NCBI GenBank assembly: GCA_937908275.1
Contig: CALERA010000224.1
Coordinates: 1 to 23,533, forward strand
Length of the DNA stretch: 23,533 bases
Source of the DNA: an uncultured Desulfarculaceae bacterium
GTDB taxonomy: Bacteria; Desulfobacterota; Desulfarculia; Desulfarculales; Desulfarculaceae
Reading direction: 5' to 3'
Positions 23,487 through 23,533 of this stretch are shown one piece after another. The notes under the pieces were generated by a model, which had not been told where the DNA came from, did no database searches, and was given only the letters and a program-made list of their open reading frames with translations. Within the stretch, counting starts at the first letter, position 1; each line of letters opens with the position of its first letter. The position numbers and the translations under genes are program-made.

Positions 23487-23533
23487 AGATCGGAAGAGCA
23501 CACGTCTGAACTCCAGTCACGGCTACATCTCGT
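23487..23533 (+). other. Illumina TruSeq adapter and index, not genomic
   Basis: From 23487 the sequence is AGATCGGAAGAGC and continues as the rest of the 34-base TruSeq indexed adapter to 23520. It is followed by GGCTAC (23521-23526), which is TruSeq index 11, and ATCTCGT (23527-23533), the start of the constant P7 flank. The PBP frame reads through it without a stop, so any protein translated past residue 599 is artefactual. It should be trimmed. Confidence 0.97.

Noticed and set aside
23055..23501. A minus-strand frame starting inside the last bases of the window
   Set aside because: Its first codons come from the sequencing adapter, and the rest is antisense to the PBP.
1..23533. CRISPR arrays, tRNA or rRNA genes, insertion sequences, prophage or defence systems
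   Set aside because: I found no regularly spaced repeats, cloverleaf or rRNA-like sequence, transposase or phage motifs; almost the whole window is explained by ordinary metabolic, transport and maturation genes.

Overview
The window reads as one end of an assembled contig from a very GC-rich bacterium with strong G/C bias at third codon positions. Gene content (TRAP dicarboxylate-type transporter, [NiFe]-hydrogenase maturation genes, FadH-like iron-sulfur flavoenzyme, TIGR01777-type epimerase, SPOR protein, class A PBP) suggests a Gram-negative anaerobe or facultative anaerobe. A Desulfobacterota (former Deltaproteobacteria) member is my best guess, but this is inference only. The last 47 bases are not genomic: they match the Illumina TruSeq adapter plus an index, so the contig ends in library artefact.

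Plus strand, left part (2-7675): a 5'-truncated SPOR protein; a FadH-like 2,4-dienoyl-CoA/2-enoate reductase; a TIGR01777/YfcH-type SDR epimerase; a YnfA-family membrane protein; an unusually long nucleotide-sugar dehydrogenase; a ROK-family glucokinase; and a YfgM-like membrane-anchored TPR protein. The genes are closely spaced and end at a 19-bp perfect hairpin (7684-7724), which serves the converging genes on both sides.

Minus strand, middle part (7773-13204): a CNNM/CBS membrane protein is translationally coupled to a Lpd/MerA-like flavin disulfide oxidoreductase. Upstream of these, behind its own terminator, is a complete TRAP transporter operon (dctP-dctQ-dctM).

Minus strand, right part (13526-21479): a [NiFe]-hydrogenase maturation cluster in transcription order hypA-hypB-hypF-hypD-gnd-hypE, then an orphan SAM methyltransferase and a hairpin terminator. 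HypA/B deliver nickel, HypF/E make the cyanide ligands, and HypD (with HypC) assembles the Fe(CN)2CO unit. hypC is absent from the cluster, and a 6-phosphogluconate dehydrogenase gene sits between hypD and hypE. No hydrogenase structural gene is in the window.

Right edge (21690-23486, plus): a divergently transcribed class A penicillin-binding protein, cut by the contig end. The gap between hypA and this gene holds two facing promoter-like elements whose -35 boxes overlap the two arms of an inverted repeat. I saw no tRNA, rRNA, CRISPR array, insertion sequence or phage gene, and no convincing novel system.
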